A stretch of DNA of 64,000 bases, taken from Tetrapyrgos nigripes (Eukaryota > Basidiomycota > Agaricomycetes > Agaricales > Campanellaceae). Position 1 is the first letter of the stretch, and each line of letters starts with the position of its first letter. A program made the translations under genes and the position numbers. Under the pieces are notes generated by a model. The model did no database searches. It saw only the letters and a list, made by a program, of their open reading frames with translations, and was not told where the DNA came from. Location of the stretch: assembly GCA_013368315.1 (NCBI GenBank), contig JAACJM010000030.1, positions 186,001-250,000 on the forward strand. The letters are read 5' to 3'. Below are positions 22,701 through 33,953 of this stretch, piece after piece.

Positions 22701-24669
22701 CTTCTACTTGCAACTATTGCTAACAGTGGTCACTGGGGCTGTGTCTTTTGAAGATTTGCATACAACTGACACCAATGAGCCTGATCCAGACAGGCCAGGC
22801 TACAACAAAAGAAAAGTATGGTCAACCTTCCGAGAGGCTTGCTTGGCACGAGGGCTTTTAGAAGATGATGGTGAATGGCAGCAATGCCTAGAGCAAGCAA
22901 AGGTGGTTCAAACAGGTTCACAGTTAAGATCACTGTTTGCAACTATCCTTAAAGATTGTGCTCCATCACAGCCTGAAGTGCTTTGGGAAGAGTTCAAGGT
23001 ATACATTTGTGATGACATCCAACACCTACTCATTAGCAAGGGCATAGTGGCCAATCCTAATGAAGAAGACATTTATAACTATGGTCTTTATCTTATTGAT
23101 AAGGTTTTATTTCATGGAGGCATAAATGAGGGATTGAGAAACTCAAAATTTTCTTCCATGCCTAAACCAAACTATGAGTGGTGGGAACAGCTTGAAGGAA
23201 ATCGGTTAATTGTAGAGCAGTTAGCATATGATCCTGAGGAAGAGAGACAAAAGGCTCAAGAAAATATCAGCAAGTTGAATGCAGAGCAATCTGCTGCTTT
23301 TGAGGAGATCCAGAAGTCAGTGATGGATAATGATCCCAAATTATTCTTTCTGCATGGCCCAGCTGGGACTGGAAAGACATTCTCTTACAATACTCTGTGT
23401 TATGCCCTTCGTGCAGAGAAGAAGATTGTCCTTTGTGTTGCCTCATCAGGCATTGCAGCATTACTTTTGATTGGTGGTCACACAGCACACTCAACTTTTA
23501 AGATACCAATCAAAATCCATGAGGGGAAATTATGTTCAGTGAAAAAGCAGAGCCTTTTGGGAGAACTTTTTTGCAAAGTTGATCTGATTATCTGGGATGA
23601 GGTGCCCATGCAGGATCGCTTTTGTCAGGAAGCTGTAGACCTCACTTTGCGGGATATACGGTCAAAGCCAGATAAGCTATTTGGATGCATCACTGTTGTT
23701 TTTGGTGGTGATTTTCAGCAAATTCTTCCAGTAGTCAAGAAAGGCACAGCTGAACAGATTATTGACCAGTGTATCCAAAGGTCATATATTTGGAAGGATA
23801 TCCAAATTCTCCACCTGAAACACAACAAGAGGTTGGACAGTAGCTCTGAAGAGGACAGACAATATGCAAAATGGCTTCTTGATATTGGGCATGGCCGCAA
23901 TCATTGTCCTGATTCTAACTTTGAAGTTCAACTGGATCCAGGGATGAAATGTGGAGATACACCTGAGTCATTAGTGGCAGCAATCTATCCAGGCCTACAA
24001 ACCATCAATCCAGCTTCTATGGAATCTGATGATTGGTTTCTCAAGCGGACCATACTTTCAGCTAGAAATGATAGTGTAGATGAGCTAAACCAACAATGCC
24101 TCAATATGCTTCGAGGAGATGAATTAACATATCTCAGTGCTGATTCTGCATTTTCAGAGGGTGACTTCAATTATCCAATAGAATATCTGAACTCAATCAA
24201 AGGTTCAGGTCTTCCACTGTCAAATCTCAAACTGAAAGTTGGTGCTCCAATTATGATCTTGCGGAATTTGGATCCATCAAATGGAGTTTGCAATGGCACC
24301 AGAGCTGTGGTCACTGCAGCAAACATGTGTGTCTTAGAGGCAAGGATCATTGGTGGGGATCACACTGGCAAAAAGATTTTCATACCTCGCCTGAATATTG
24401 AACCTGGGAACCTGGATCTCCCATTTACACTGAGGCGTCGTCAGTTTCCAGTTCGCCTTGCCTTTGCAATGTCTATCAACAAATCTCAAGGGCAATCTGT
24501 GGATCATGTGGGGTTAGACTTACAGATATCAGTTTTTACTCATGGCCAGTTGTATGTGGCCCTATCAAGGTGCACTTCAAGTCAGCGAGTAAAGGTAATA
24601 TTTGGAGAAGGTAAGTATTGCTGGACACTGCACATAAATGAACTGACACTGACTATGCATTGCAGATAA
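19778..24669 (+). pseudogene. Helitron Rep-helicase (HUH/Y2 Rep + PIF1-like helicase), main part
   Basis: Continues the gene begun at 7661. After two small leader introns a 900-residue frame (19966-22668) holds the Helitron-like N domain with the HUH motif PHAHIL (about 21811) and the two-tyrosine motif YIHKYIYKGHD (about 22231), which cut and join single-stranded DNA during rolling-circle transposition. TGA 22666-22668 interrupts the conserved sequence IG-x-MYFVHP, where Arg (CGA) is expected. The frame then continues to TAA at 24669 with PIF1-type helicase motifs: GPAGTGKT (about 23357), LIIWDEVPMQD, VFGGDFQQILPV and INKSQGQSVD..VALSRC. The leader near 20040-20130 probably also carries a frameshift: an RG-rich segment reads better in another frame. 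The whole frame uses few CpG dinucleotides. Confidence 0.92.
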
Positions 24670-24814
24670 TAGAGACTGTAAGACTTATAACCTAGTTTAT
24701 AAAAGTGTACTATTGACATCACCGTAACTACTATGCTTTGTACTTTGATTGAGCTCTGAACATGAAACTAATTTTATTTTGTTGTTCAATGATGAATTTC
24801 TTTTTACAGTGGAA

Positions 24815-24838
24815 TGGAGGCGCAACAGCGCCGACTAG
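24815..24838 (+). other. Putative Helitron 3' terminus (hairpin + CTAG)
   Basis: GGCGC, a four-base loop, GCGCC, two bases, then CTAG followed by T. Helitrons end in a short hairpin and CTRR and insert between A and T. An alternative end lies after the GGGGG-x-GCCCCC hairpin a few bases on. Confidence 0.5.
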
Positions 24839-25991
24839 TGGGGGTTTGGGGGCACAGCCCCCTACAAGCTGTCGACTCATGCCAGAGGAGTGGAGCGAGC
24901 GAAGCGAGCCTCCATGACAAAGGCATGGGTCGTAAAGCTTGTAGCAATTCAAGTTTTAATGTACACATTATTTTATTAAACTTCTTTGTATCAGTCACCC
25001 CCAACTAAGTCAATGGACTGGTTGTAGAAAAACACCGTGAAATCGAGACTAGAGGCAGAATGGAAGAGGAAGCCTGAGTGAGCGAAATCTCCGCAGTCCG
25101 TCTGGTTGCGATTGTGAACGCTTGGTCTGATTAGAAAGGCAAGACAGTTGCCTTCGAAGTAATCATGGCGTAGTTCACACAAGGCCAAAGTCAGAATGGT
25201 GGAGCAAAAAAAAAAAAATTGTGTGCGAGAGAGCTTCATGGTGATATGAGAGAGAGGGAAAAGAGATTGACAGGGACGAATTAGACCCTGCAAGATGTCA
25301 GAAATGAAAAGGAAATTGCCGGATGAAAAAGGGGCGGACTCGGAAAAATGCAGAAAGAGAAAGTCGGGAGAAATTGGGACGTAATTGACATAGCCACATG
25401 CAGAAACGCACTGCACTGGGTGCAGATGAAAATATAATCAGTGGCATATTTTGAAGATATCTTGAAGATGCTCTGATCTATCAAGATATCCTCAGCACTT
25501 TGTAGTATCTTCAAGACATCTTCAGAATAAAATGCTCATCATATCTTGATGTGCACGCAGTGCTGTAAGCAACTCATCCTCATTTCATTCGGCCTCATAA
25601 TGTATTTTACTCTAGTATATGTCTATAAGTACGCTCATCTGTACTAATGTTTTTCTTTTTGTACTAATCTTACTTCCATCCGACGATGATCGGTCAATGC
25701 AGCATGTAGGAAGGGATTTTGGGATCTGCAGAACCATAGCCATGGCAAGAAGGATGAAGGTTAAAGGTTAGTGAAGAATCCGTAGTAGCTGGCTGTCTGA
25801 CAGCCGAGAGTACCAACATTTCCGGAACTCGATTGGCTTTGTGGGCAAACGAGTTGGGCAGTGAGAAACAGTCAACAAGATATGGCTCTATCCAGACATA
25901 CCGGATCCCTCTTGTCTGGAGGTATAAATCTGACATGACCCACTGAAGTCTTCCGCGACGGAGCAGTTTTGAAGCCCATGCTTTTCATGAT
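24839..25991. other. Region without a convincing gene
   Basis: It contains two GC-rich hairpins close to the Helitron end (GGGGGCACAGCCCCC at about 24852; GAGCGAGCGAAGCGAGC at about 24894), a 13-base A run at about 25207, and minus-strand frames of 80-140 codons with no recognisable domains. One of them, starting at 25239, begins with a hydrophobic signal-like stretch. Several GATATCTTGAAGAT-type inverted motifs occur around 25450-25550. Confidence 0.4.
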
Positions 25992-26192
25992 CTACATCAG
26001 GTTTAGAGGTTTGAGAATTGACAAGTCGAACTCGGTCAAGACCTTCTCAAACACCGCCCATTTCATGCTCTTTTTCATGCTCTTGTACTCGGTTTTCGGC
26101 GAGTTGAGAAGGGTTTGGACAGTCGCCCTCGTCTCTTCTTTCATATGAGCCAACATTTTCTTTCTGAACTGTTTGACGGTCAGGGCAACCAA
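25992..26192 (-). CDS. Hypothetical exon, Lys-rich helical
   Basis: An open frame ends with LSILKPLNLM and a stop at 25992. It reads ALTVKQFRKKMLAHMKEETR and KSMKKSMKWAVFEKVLTEFD, amphipathic and basic, unlike random translation. It may be the last exon of a small gene or a gene remnant. No family is recognised and no start is assured. Confidence 0.25.
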   Translation of the reverse strand: MVALTVKQFRKKMLAHMKEETRATVQTLLNSPKTEYKSMKKSMKWAVFEKVLTEFDLSILKPLNLM

Positions 26193-26422
26193 AAAAAAAT
26201 AAAGTTATCAGGACATACTCTAGCTTTGGGTGTGTTGGAATATTCAGAACGGAAAATCATTGTGCAAGAGATAAGAAAAGATTGGAAGTCTGCTGAGTTG
26301 CTCCGGAAATTGCCGGTCCTAGCATCTCGCCACGGCAGGCGAATGTCCTTTGCACAAAATCGCTCGATGTACAGACAATCAATGCTCTTTCTTCTTGTTT
26401 TTCAAGTTCCTTGAAGCTGAGG

Positions 26423-28121
26423 ATGCTATTTCTTCTCTCAAATCTCGTCAATATCTCATCTCTGACAGGAAAAGAGGGCGACGTTAGGGAATAGCACGGG
26501 TTGGCGGGTAAGTGACGGGTCACGGGGACGGGGTATGGCGGGGACGGGGACGGGTTGGCTTATTCATCCCGCTCCAAACCCGCGACCCGCCAGACGGGTA
26601 AACTGACCCGCCTGATGGATGCTGGAAGGCCGTTGCCGGCACAATTTTGGAGAATCTAAACTCATGTAAACTGTAAACTGTATAGTTATTCCAGGCTCAT
26701 ATCTATATAGATCTAAACAAGACGTACCAGAGATAGTATGTATGTTTGATATGCAGACAAAAAAATTCTTTACGAGAGAACAGGTAGTACTGTTCTTTAC
26801 CAGTGTACCACCTCAACATACATCATACATCAATATAGTCTAATGTTAAGCTAGTGATGACAAGATGCATGTACTGAAGTATAAGTACATACTCGTAACC
26901 CGCGGGTTTCGCTTCAGACCCGTCTGCCCCGCCGCTACCCTTGACCCGTGAAGGCGGGGACGGGTTTCGGCGGGGACGGGGACGGGTCAGAAAATTTTCC
27001 CCGCGGGATCCCCGTGCTGTTCCCTAGGCCGCCGCGACGTCGCAGAATATTTATCATCCTTTCTGCAGAGCCAAGACTTTACAGTGGAACTCTTACCTAT
27101 ACATCCCAGTTCAGAACGCCGGAACATATATGCGTACTTTGGATCGGAAAGAAGTACCAGATTTCTCTTCACAACCCACATTGACACTGTGCCGCCTTTC
27201 ATACCATTTTCCGGACCCAACTCAGAAGGCAAAGTTTTCGGAAGAGGAACCTGTGAGTCTGACGGGCTGCGGTTGTCCAGATACAAGCTGCAAAAGAGCT
27301 TTACGAGGAAGGCAAAGTGAAGGAAGGCGACTTGGCTCTGCTTTTCGTGGTAGGAGAAGAGATTGATGGAGCAGGGATGAAAGCTGCGAGTAGAATGGGT
27401 CTGCGATGGAAATATATCATCTTTGGTGAACCGACAGAAGCAAAGTTGGCTTTAGGGCACAAAGTGAGCTCGTCACATTGGTTGTCTTTAACAGACCGGC
27501 TTATCATCCTTTGAAGGGAATTTTACTCCTGCAACTCTCAGCAACAGGAAAACCGTGTCACAGCGGGTATCCTTATCTTGGTTCTTCAGCTAACCACGAT
27601 CTCATACCCGTATTGAACAAATTCCTCCAGCTTGAGCTTCCTGTTGACACGAAGCTAGGACCGTCTACGGTAAACGTTGGTACCATGCATGGTGGAGAAG
27701 CTCGTACGTGTGTTTGCCCTGGGTCGTACTCCGAACTCAACTCAACTTTCAATCCAGCCAATATTCTTTCTCCCTCAGCCACTGCAACCATATCCATACG
27801 CGTCTCGACCTCTTTCGAAGAGGTCAAATCTTCCGCTGTCAGCATCCTCTCCCAGCACTTTTCTATCTCTTACAAAATCCTCGCGGAATATCTTCCCCAG
27901 AAATTACATTCTGATGTCCCTGGTTTTGAAACCATCAACATTGGGTATGGCACAGATATCCCTTTTCTTGAGGGGCATGACACGGACGATGTCAAGAAAT
28001 TTTTGTATGGGCCGGGAAGCATCTTCGTAGCCCACACCAACGAGGAACATGTGTCGGTGTGGAAGAGTTAGAAGCTTGCAAGAACGGTTACAAGGAGTTG
28101 GTCGTGCAGCATCTTTGCTAA
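26423..28121 (+). pseudogene. M20 metallopeptidase (ArgE/DapE/acetylornithine deacetylase-like), broken
   Basis: M20 enzymes are di-zinc amidohydrolases that remove acyl groups or cleave dipeptides. Coding begins near 26423 with LLSNLVNISSLTGKEGD, is cut by a 542-bp MITE, and resumes with VAEYLSSFLQSQDFTVELL. Next come the zinc motif THIDTVPPFIPF, a GRGTC segment where the second metal-binding Asp is expected but reads Glu, QIQAAKELYEEGKV, and the catalytic-base motif FVVGEEIDGAG. Introns lie at about 27463-27513 and 27703-27758, and the gene ends YGTDIPFLEGHD...ELEACKNGYKELVVQHLC. Two one-base losses are needed to join frames (about 27262-27270 and about 28055). The gene is therefore inactivated by an insertion, two frameshifts and a changed metal ligand. 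The true first exon may lie further upstream. Confidence 0.75.
26485..27026. mobile_element. MITE with ACGGGT-rich interior, inside the M20 gene
   Basis: Ends are TAGGGAATAGCACGGG and the complement of TAGGGAACAGCACGGG. The interior is packed with GACGGGT/GCGGGGACGGG motifs at both ends and is AT-rich in the middle. GCGACGT occurs just left of the element and again seven bases after its right end, which is compatible with a target duplication of 7-8 bp (hAT-like). It has no coding capacity. Confidence 0.75.
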
Positions 28122-28521
28122 GTAACGCAACACAGTTTGTTACTCTGCGCGGTCAGCGTCATCAAAATATCATCACCTTCTAGAATTCGTTACTGTACAG
28201 AACTGGGATGAATCCCGCCGTATGGTTGTCCTCTCAATACCCTTCAGCTCCCATAAGTGGTTTCCAGGTTATAGGGTCTACCGGACACTACCAATGCTCA
28301 GCGACATCCATATCAATGAGGACGCTGTTGCTTTCCGACTTCCACACCACATATCACTTCGGGATCCGAATATATCAAAATTCTCGAAGTGATATTCAGA
28401 TGAAAAATGAAAAATGATCATTTAGCTATCTACAGCTGCAACAACCGTTTTTGCTCTGTACCCAACCCACGTGCTAAACTTCTTTCTTTCATCTTGACCA
28501 GCATTGTCATTCTTGACGCCA
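28122..28521. other. Intergenic region with a short hairpin
   Basis: No gene is seen. ATATCACTTCG (28351) and CGAAGTGATAT (28385) form an 11-bp stem around a 23-bp AT-rich loop. Confidence 0.45.
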
Positions 28522-29528
28522 ATGGAATACGAACCCAAAGACGACCTCTTTTCGGGGTTCTCTACACCCTATATGCGCCTATACGAGGCGGAAGAGTCCT
28601 GGCAACGGGAATGTCTTCAGCCTGCACCAGTCACCTTGGAGGCGGATGAATCGCAGTCCGGGTACAGGGGCCCCGACTTCTATAGATTTTACCATGTCTT
28701 GAGATTCTTCGCCAGTATAGAAGGATTCTTCATAGTGAGTCTTCTAATTTTTGCATCGCAAAACTCAGGCTAACGACTTGGTGGTTCAGCGCAGGGTGAA
28801 CTCGACCTCACTGGACGTCATAGAGAGGTACGCATGACTGCACTTGAACAGATATATTCATTTACTGAGCGATGTGTCTATTCTGCAGCGGTTTGACACC
28901 TTAATTTCTCTCTATAATGAATTCAAAGCCGACATTGCTCATGTTCGACCGAGGGCAATTGTGGATAGGCTTACGTGAGTAAAATCTTCATTATTCGCTT
29001 GTCAGTTCTTTAACCCTATAATCTGATTTACCTCTATCAGCCTTTCTTTCACTTCTACTTCGATATTACCTGACAACTCAGCAGTTCCGACATAATCGCC
29101 TGCCAGCTCTCCTTCCACTCGCTCTGGCTCAAGAACTCCACTCATTGCGGGACTAGTTGTCGGTATAATCGGCGCAATTTTCCTCCCTGCTCCTAGTCCT
29201 CTTCCTGCCGAAGCGCAAACATCAATGAACCTATCGTGCATCCAATGGCGACCCAATTCTAGCCTTAAGCTCTCAGGAGCCGCAGACATTCTCTAGAGGA
29301 CTCGGATTGAGATCTCTACTCACCCAAGAAAGGAATCAACGGCAAAATGAACAGAGCGTTGCAGAAACAGTATCGCCTTTCATTGTGGCAGTGAACAACT
29401 CGAGTTTGCCTACAATCACCAGCAGAGATGGAGACGGAGCAAGGCCAAGAAATAAAAGAGAAGAAGTTTTGGGCTACCAGAGAGACGATGAATTGCTTCA
29501 ACCACCGCCTTCATATGACAGTTGTTAG
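28522..29528 (+). pseudogene. Single-pass membrane protein, hypothetical, broken
   Basis: The ATG at 28522 opens EYEPKDDLFSGFSTPYMRLY, with introns near 28735, 28840 and 28975. Late in the gene a Ser/Thr/Pro stretch precedes LIAGLVVGIIGAIFL, a transmembrane helix. A one-base slip then moves into LLVLFLPKRKHQ, the usual basic stop-transfer, followed by TGA 29226-29228. The same frame goes on through TYRASNGDP to a cytoplasmic tail ending QPPPSYDSC at TAG 29528. A proline-tyrosine tail is common in basidiomycete single-pass proteins. CAA-TGA-ACC would read Q-R-T if the stop were CGA. The N-terminal domain is not recognised. The 3' end abuts an F-box gene fragment. Confidence 0.5.
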
Positions 29529-30340
29529 ATCTACGGGAACAGACCCTTCGTCTGCGAGTACATCGCCTCGGAAATATAGTTAGCAGGCACGAAGATTCTT
29601 CAGTTGCGAGACTAAGCAAGGTAGGAGTCATTGTTATACGGTAGTCTGAGTGTTTGATATCAAGCGGCGATGCCTCTTTGGTGACCAGAGAGAGGTATGC
29701 CATGACAGCGCTTAGACCATCTTCCAGCTCCCCACTGGAACAACTCAGAGTGACTGAGTGGAGGAAAGGAGATATTATGAAGATCATCTCGTTAGAAATG
29801 GGGATGTCCACGGCAAAATAGATATGGGTCAGCGAAGGCAGCGGCCTGGGCCGTGCCTGCGATACCCGAGAAAAGACAGGAATGGATTATACTGTCTTCC
29901 CAGGAACTCCACTCGCCAAAGAACTGCTTTCTTCTCACAAAGAGTAGAACCCCCTTGACCGTGCATGCATACATATCAAAACGCTGCCAAAAAGCATCCT
30001 CGACTTCACCAGTAAGAACCTAGGGGACAGTTCATCAAACAAGACAAGCTGGGCAACAATGGGAAAGTACATAGACATTGACAAAGCCAGGTAATAATGT
30101 AAGGAAAGATACCAAATCCATGGTATGCCATAAGATCTTTATTGCAGGCCCAAAAAATGCCGAGCAAGTGAGTGCATAAGAACCAAGATTGTTCTGGGAG
30201 CCTTTTGTGAGGATTTCGACTCCAGCAACAGAGCATGAGCCTGGGTCTTCGGAATATGGGTAGGTTCTGTCGACTTCCGCAAGGTGGCAGAATATTAGTT
30301 CGACAAGTTCTGGCGGAACAGGAATGCAGGAACGAGCCAT
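29529..30340 (-). pseudogene. F-box protein fragment, copy 1
   Basis: The ATG at 30340 gives MARSCIPVPPELVELIFCHL, the start of an F-box, then LTCSAFFGPAIKILWHTMDL. Further parts with MDIPISNEMIFIISPFLHSV and HSVTLSCSSGELEDGLSAVM are in other frames, so the gene is decayed. It is cut at about 29529, where it joins the membrane-protein pseudogene. The arrangement agrees with copy 3 (60801-61761), so it represents the uninverted form. F-box proteins recruit substrates to SCF ligases; this one is not functional as it stands. Confidence 0.6.
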
Positions 30341-30726
30341 GTCACTAGATCGAATCGGCGTGCTGCAGCTGAAAGTCAGCGCTCCGAGCCCAATGGAGTC
30401 CTCAGTCAGGCCTAGTCAGGATAGAAGCTTGGGAAAGAGCTGTATTCGACACTTCAACGCTTTAGCGTGATGGAGGTTGGGAGGACGAGCAATGTATTAC
30501 ACGTGTACTCCACCACACTCTTCTCCGCCGATTGCGAATTTAGAGATGTCTACCAGGCTGTTGGAGCTTGGTAGGGTTTTGACTGCTATCTGGAGAGATA
30601 TTGACAACTAACGATGTCACCCTAGCTATGTCTGAGCTTGATGGAATTTTGCTTCAGAATCATAAGCATTGTGCACCACGGAGTAGTCTCTCACAGCCAG
30701 ACCCTAACGAACCTAACGAAGTTAGG
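30341..30726. other. Upstream flank shared by the three F-box copies
   Basis: 30345-30545 is similar to 44760-44970 and to 61762-61932, marking the promoter side of the duplicated F-box family. The remainder (30546-30726) shows no gene. Confidence 0.5.
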
Positions 30727-31400
30727 CACACCGAAAAGGGACAAATTTCCGCTCGACGGATACATGACCGGATATGTGTATGAAAACGAGATATATTTGG
30801 AATCTAGATATAAGTACAAAAAGATGATGTATCTGTAAGCTAGATATTTGATCAGAAAGTTGCTATATAAGGATGAATTTTTTAGTATATTTGATTGGTG
30901 TGCGGACATATTCTGTATCAAAGCTATTGAAAGAACTACAAAAAGACCTCAAATCAGGATTCCAGACATGATTACAGATATGTGTCCGAAAAGACAATAA
31001 GTCCGGATTCCGGACAAGGGTCCCGATAGTAGTCCTGGCAGATGAACTGATAGATCAGAATGAATGCTATAAAAATATCAGTATTACGGACATATAAACT
31101 ATACGCACCCATATCTGGAAGCCGGATGTATTGTCTTTTCGGACGCATATCTGTAACTATATCCGGATTCTCGATTCTCGGTCTTTTTGTACTTCTTTTA
31201 ATAGCTTTGATACATAATATGTCTACACACCAATCAAATATACTAAAAGGCATACCTATATAGCAACTTTCTGTTCAAATATCTAGCTTACTGATACATC
31301 ATCTTTTTGTACTTATATCTAGTTTCCAGATATATCTCATTCTCGTACACATATCCGGTCACAGATCCGTCGAGCGGAAATTTGTCCCTTTTCGGCGTGA
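30727..31400. mobile_element. Foldback element with about 300-bp inverted arms
   Basis: The left arm starts CACACCGAAAAGGGACAAAT and the right arm is its complement (CACGCCGAAAAGGGACAAAT read from 31400). Similarity continues for about 290 bp towards a short centre near 31050. AGACCCT (30701) and AGGGTCT (31400) may be the outermost bases. It has no coding capacity and no clear target duplication. Confidence 0.75.
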
Positions 31401-31564
31401 GGGTCTGTCAATAACCTGAAGGGCCGTGGGTTGTGTGAAATTGCTTACATAAATATAGTCACGTTTTGAGTCACATGTACAATTTAGACGCGTACGCGTC
31501 CTTTAAACAACCACTCTGCTTCCTCCATTTACGCTCTTTTCGCCCGTCCTGTGGCTCTATTTGT

Positions 31565-33905
31565 ATGCCTAACTCCACCTCTCTAACATGGAAGAGTACT
31601 GTGGGTCTGGAAGCCATTCAAACCATCGTCAAACGCTGTACCACTTGGATGGAAGGATTATACCCCTGGCAGCTCCCTCTTATTGCCGGAACGCTTGATG
31701 GCGACGACTATCTATGTATTACGGCAACCGGCGACGGGAAATCGGCCCTCTTTGCCATACCGATAATTATACTCCTCGAATACAACCGCAACCCCGAACT
31801 TTATCCTCAAGGTTTACGGACGCGCGCAAATCCACTTTCTGTTGTTATCACTCCAACAAAAGGACTAGCTAGCTCATTTGTGAGTGAATAGGACGAATGA
31901 TCTCATGCTATTGAATAAATTTGGTATACATACATCTAGGTACACCAACTTAAACGAGATTTCGGTCTCTCTGTACTCTCTTACGCGTCCGAAACTATAG
32001 GAGCCGCGCAATGCGAAGGAAAAAACTTGGTATCAATGATCAAGGAATGTAAAGAATGGCAAGTCATCTGTGTGGATCCGGAACATCTGACTGGACGAGA
32101 CTGGCGCAATATTACGGATTCCAATACCTTTGTGAAGAACCTTGTGAGTGGGACAGTTGACGAGACACACCTTATTCTGGAATGGGGTCGAGATTTCCGA
32201 ACGGCATACTGTCTCATCGGTAAATTTATGCGTGGACGATTCCCTTCCCATGCGTCTATCTCTGGACTAACAGCAACCCTGTTACCTGGTCCTTCTACCA
32301 CCGATGTCTGCCGCTCCCTTGGACTGTATCGTGACCAATTCACTCTCGTTCGACATTCAAATGAACGAAAAAAACATGCAACTCGCAATTCTCCCAGCTA
32401 CCAAGGCATTGTCTGGATCCTCATTCCCCGATCTTCTTCCATTTCTCAATCAAAATCGGAAGACAGTTATTAGCTGCCAATCACTTGATGTCCTCTATCG
32501 AGTCCTAGTCTATCTCCTGCGATGCTTGGAGCATTCACCCCACGGATTTTCAATCATACGGCCATACCATGCTCTCCTTGCTGCCAAATTTAATCAAGAA
32601 ACCATTGCTGTGATGGAAAACGATCCCCGGTTCATGATCATTGTTTCGACAGTTGCTCTTTCACTTGGAATCAACGTGAAAACCGTTGTCGATAACATTG
32701 GTATTGATATACCTAAAACACCTGAAGGATGGGTTCAAGAAAAGGGCCGAGCCAGTCGAAATCAGTCCTTGCTAGCGCGAGGAATCTCTTTCATTTCGAA
32801 AAATACAATTGCTGCAGCAAGAAAAGGTATGAGTATGCTTCTCATGATGATTTATTGTGCTGTACTTACATTTTTTCTAGTTGTTGCAAATCCTTCAACG
32901 CAACCAGACATTCACACACCTTCGAGACTTGGTCCTGGTCGCCGTAACAATGCAGGTGGAATGGATATTCATCGAGCACAGTTGATCGTCGACTCGTGCA
33001 CTGAATCAGCATGCCTCACTGCTCGGCAGAATATTGTCTTCCAAAATCCACCTCTCGATATCTCCCAGCTTGACTGCATCATGGCCCAACGCAAAGTGTA
33101 TTGCTTTAATTGTGCAAAACGAGCTGGTGTTACATACACATTCCCTCCATCTCCACAGCCTGCAGGTTCACCGTCTCTCCCTCTATTCATAAACCCCGAG
33201 GAAGCTTCTAAGCGGAAGAAGCTCTCAAAAGCAAATGCTGCTCGCCTTCATGAAGAACTGGTTATTTTTGCGAAACATGTGTGCGTTATGGAAAGAGACA
33301 AGTCATGCTTTTGGTATCTTCCTGACGATGCTCATTTTCCGGCTGAACTTATTCAAGAGATCATCGATAATTTCCTTATCATATGCTCCGCCAGTGGCAG
33401 TCTCCAGCCATATATCAAATCTTGGCTTCATGCAGCGACATATTCATCCAAATTAATCGATATCATTCTCAAGTTTTATATCACAATTGGATCCGAAAAG
33501 AAGAAGCGTTCAAAGTGAAGAACTCGAGAGGATCGGGTAGAAATTTTTGATTCATCGGATGTTGATGCAGAGATTGGGAATGAGGATGTGGATATGACTG
33601 TTGATGAAGACGAACTTGCAACAGTTCCAGAAGAGACTTTGATTGCAAATCAACCAAAGTTGGTATCGACGAGTCAGGGAACCCTTCCAGAGATAAGTTT
33701 CGATGAAGATGAACTCGCGATTGTGTCCCCAGAGATGCTAACAGCCAACCAACCAACATTGTCTACCAGTCGAAAGCGCCATGCACCTGCACCAGCAACT
33801 CAGTCTCGATCAAAGCGGCAATGCAAGAAGCTGCAGTCATGCAAAGAAGTAATGTCAACATACTCAAGGCCTTACAATGTTAGGGAACGAAAATCGAGGG
33901 ATTGA
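31565..33905 (+). pseudogene. RecQ-like DNA helicase, broken
   Basis: RecQ-type helicases unwind DNA 3' to 5' using ATP. The ATG at 31565 precedes GLYPWQLPLIAGTLDGDD and motif I ATGDGKSALF. An intron at about 31879-31939 leads to HQLKRDFGLSVLSY, motif II as DETHLILEWG (a DEAH variant), SGLTATLL (motif III), and, after a one-base slip at the A7 run (32368-32374), MQLAILPATKAL, RPYHALLAAKF, VSTVALSLGIN and EKGRASRNQSLLARGI (motif VI). An intron at about 32827-32880 precedes a Cys-containing C-terminal region. TGA 33516-33518 interrupts KKRSK-x-RTREDRVEIF; the frame then runs to TGA at 33905 with a basic tail. Frameshift plus stop suggest a pseudogene; the homopolymer slip could be a sequence error. 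Confidence 0.8.
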
Positions 33906-33953
33906 TGTACTGTAATGAGGGTACTTATACTATAGAAGTATTTTTAATGTATT

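Larger units (their letters stand above)
7103..24838 (+). mobile_element. Helitron, split by a nested KDZ transposon
   Basis: The proposed 5' end is TC (TCCTATATATTAAGATAGGA, itself a hairpin). It is supported by a second 64-bp copy of the same end at 53760-53823 on the other strand, where homology begins at the same TC. The proposed 3' end is CTAG at 24835-24838, followed by T and preceded by the hairpin GGCGC-AACA-GCGCC, the usual Helitron 3' design. Without the KDZ insertion the element is about 5.9 kb and encodes a Rep-helicase. The gene body is visibly poor in CpG. The 5' end is better supported than the 3' end; a second hairpin (GGGGG..GCCCCC) just downstream at about 24852 leaves some doubt about the exact terminus. 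Confidence 0.7.

Noticed and set aside
24991..25239. Possible small secreted protein (signal-like KLSRTQFFFFCSTILTLALC)
   Set aside because: The hydrophobic start is caused largely by a 13-base homopolymer. No homology is recognised, and there is no supporting neighbour or second copy.
25694..25936. Minus-strand frame with RYVWIEPYL, resembling a HET-domain phrase
   Set aside because: Only a few residues agree, and the rest of the domain and its neighbours are absent.
27244..27272. Mini-intron GTGAGT...CCAG in the M20 gene
   Set aside because: It is only about 28 bases and leaves the wrong phase. A one-base loss explains the frame change better.
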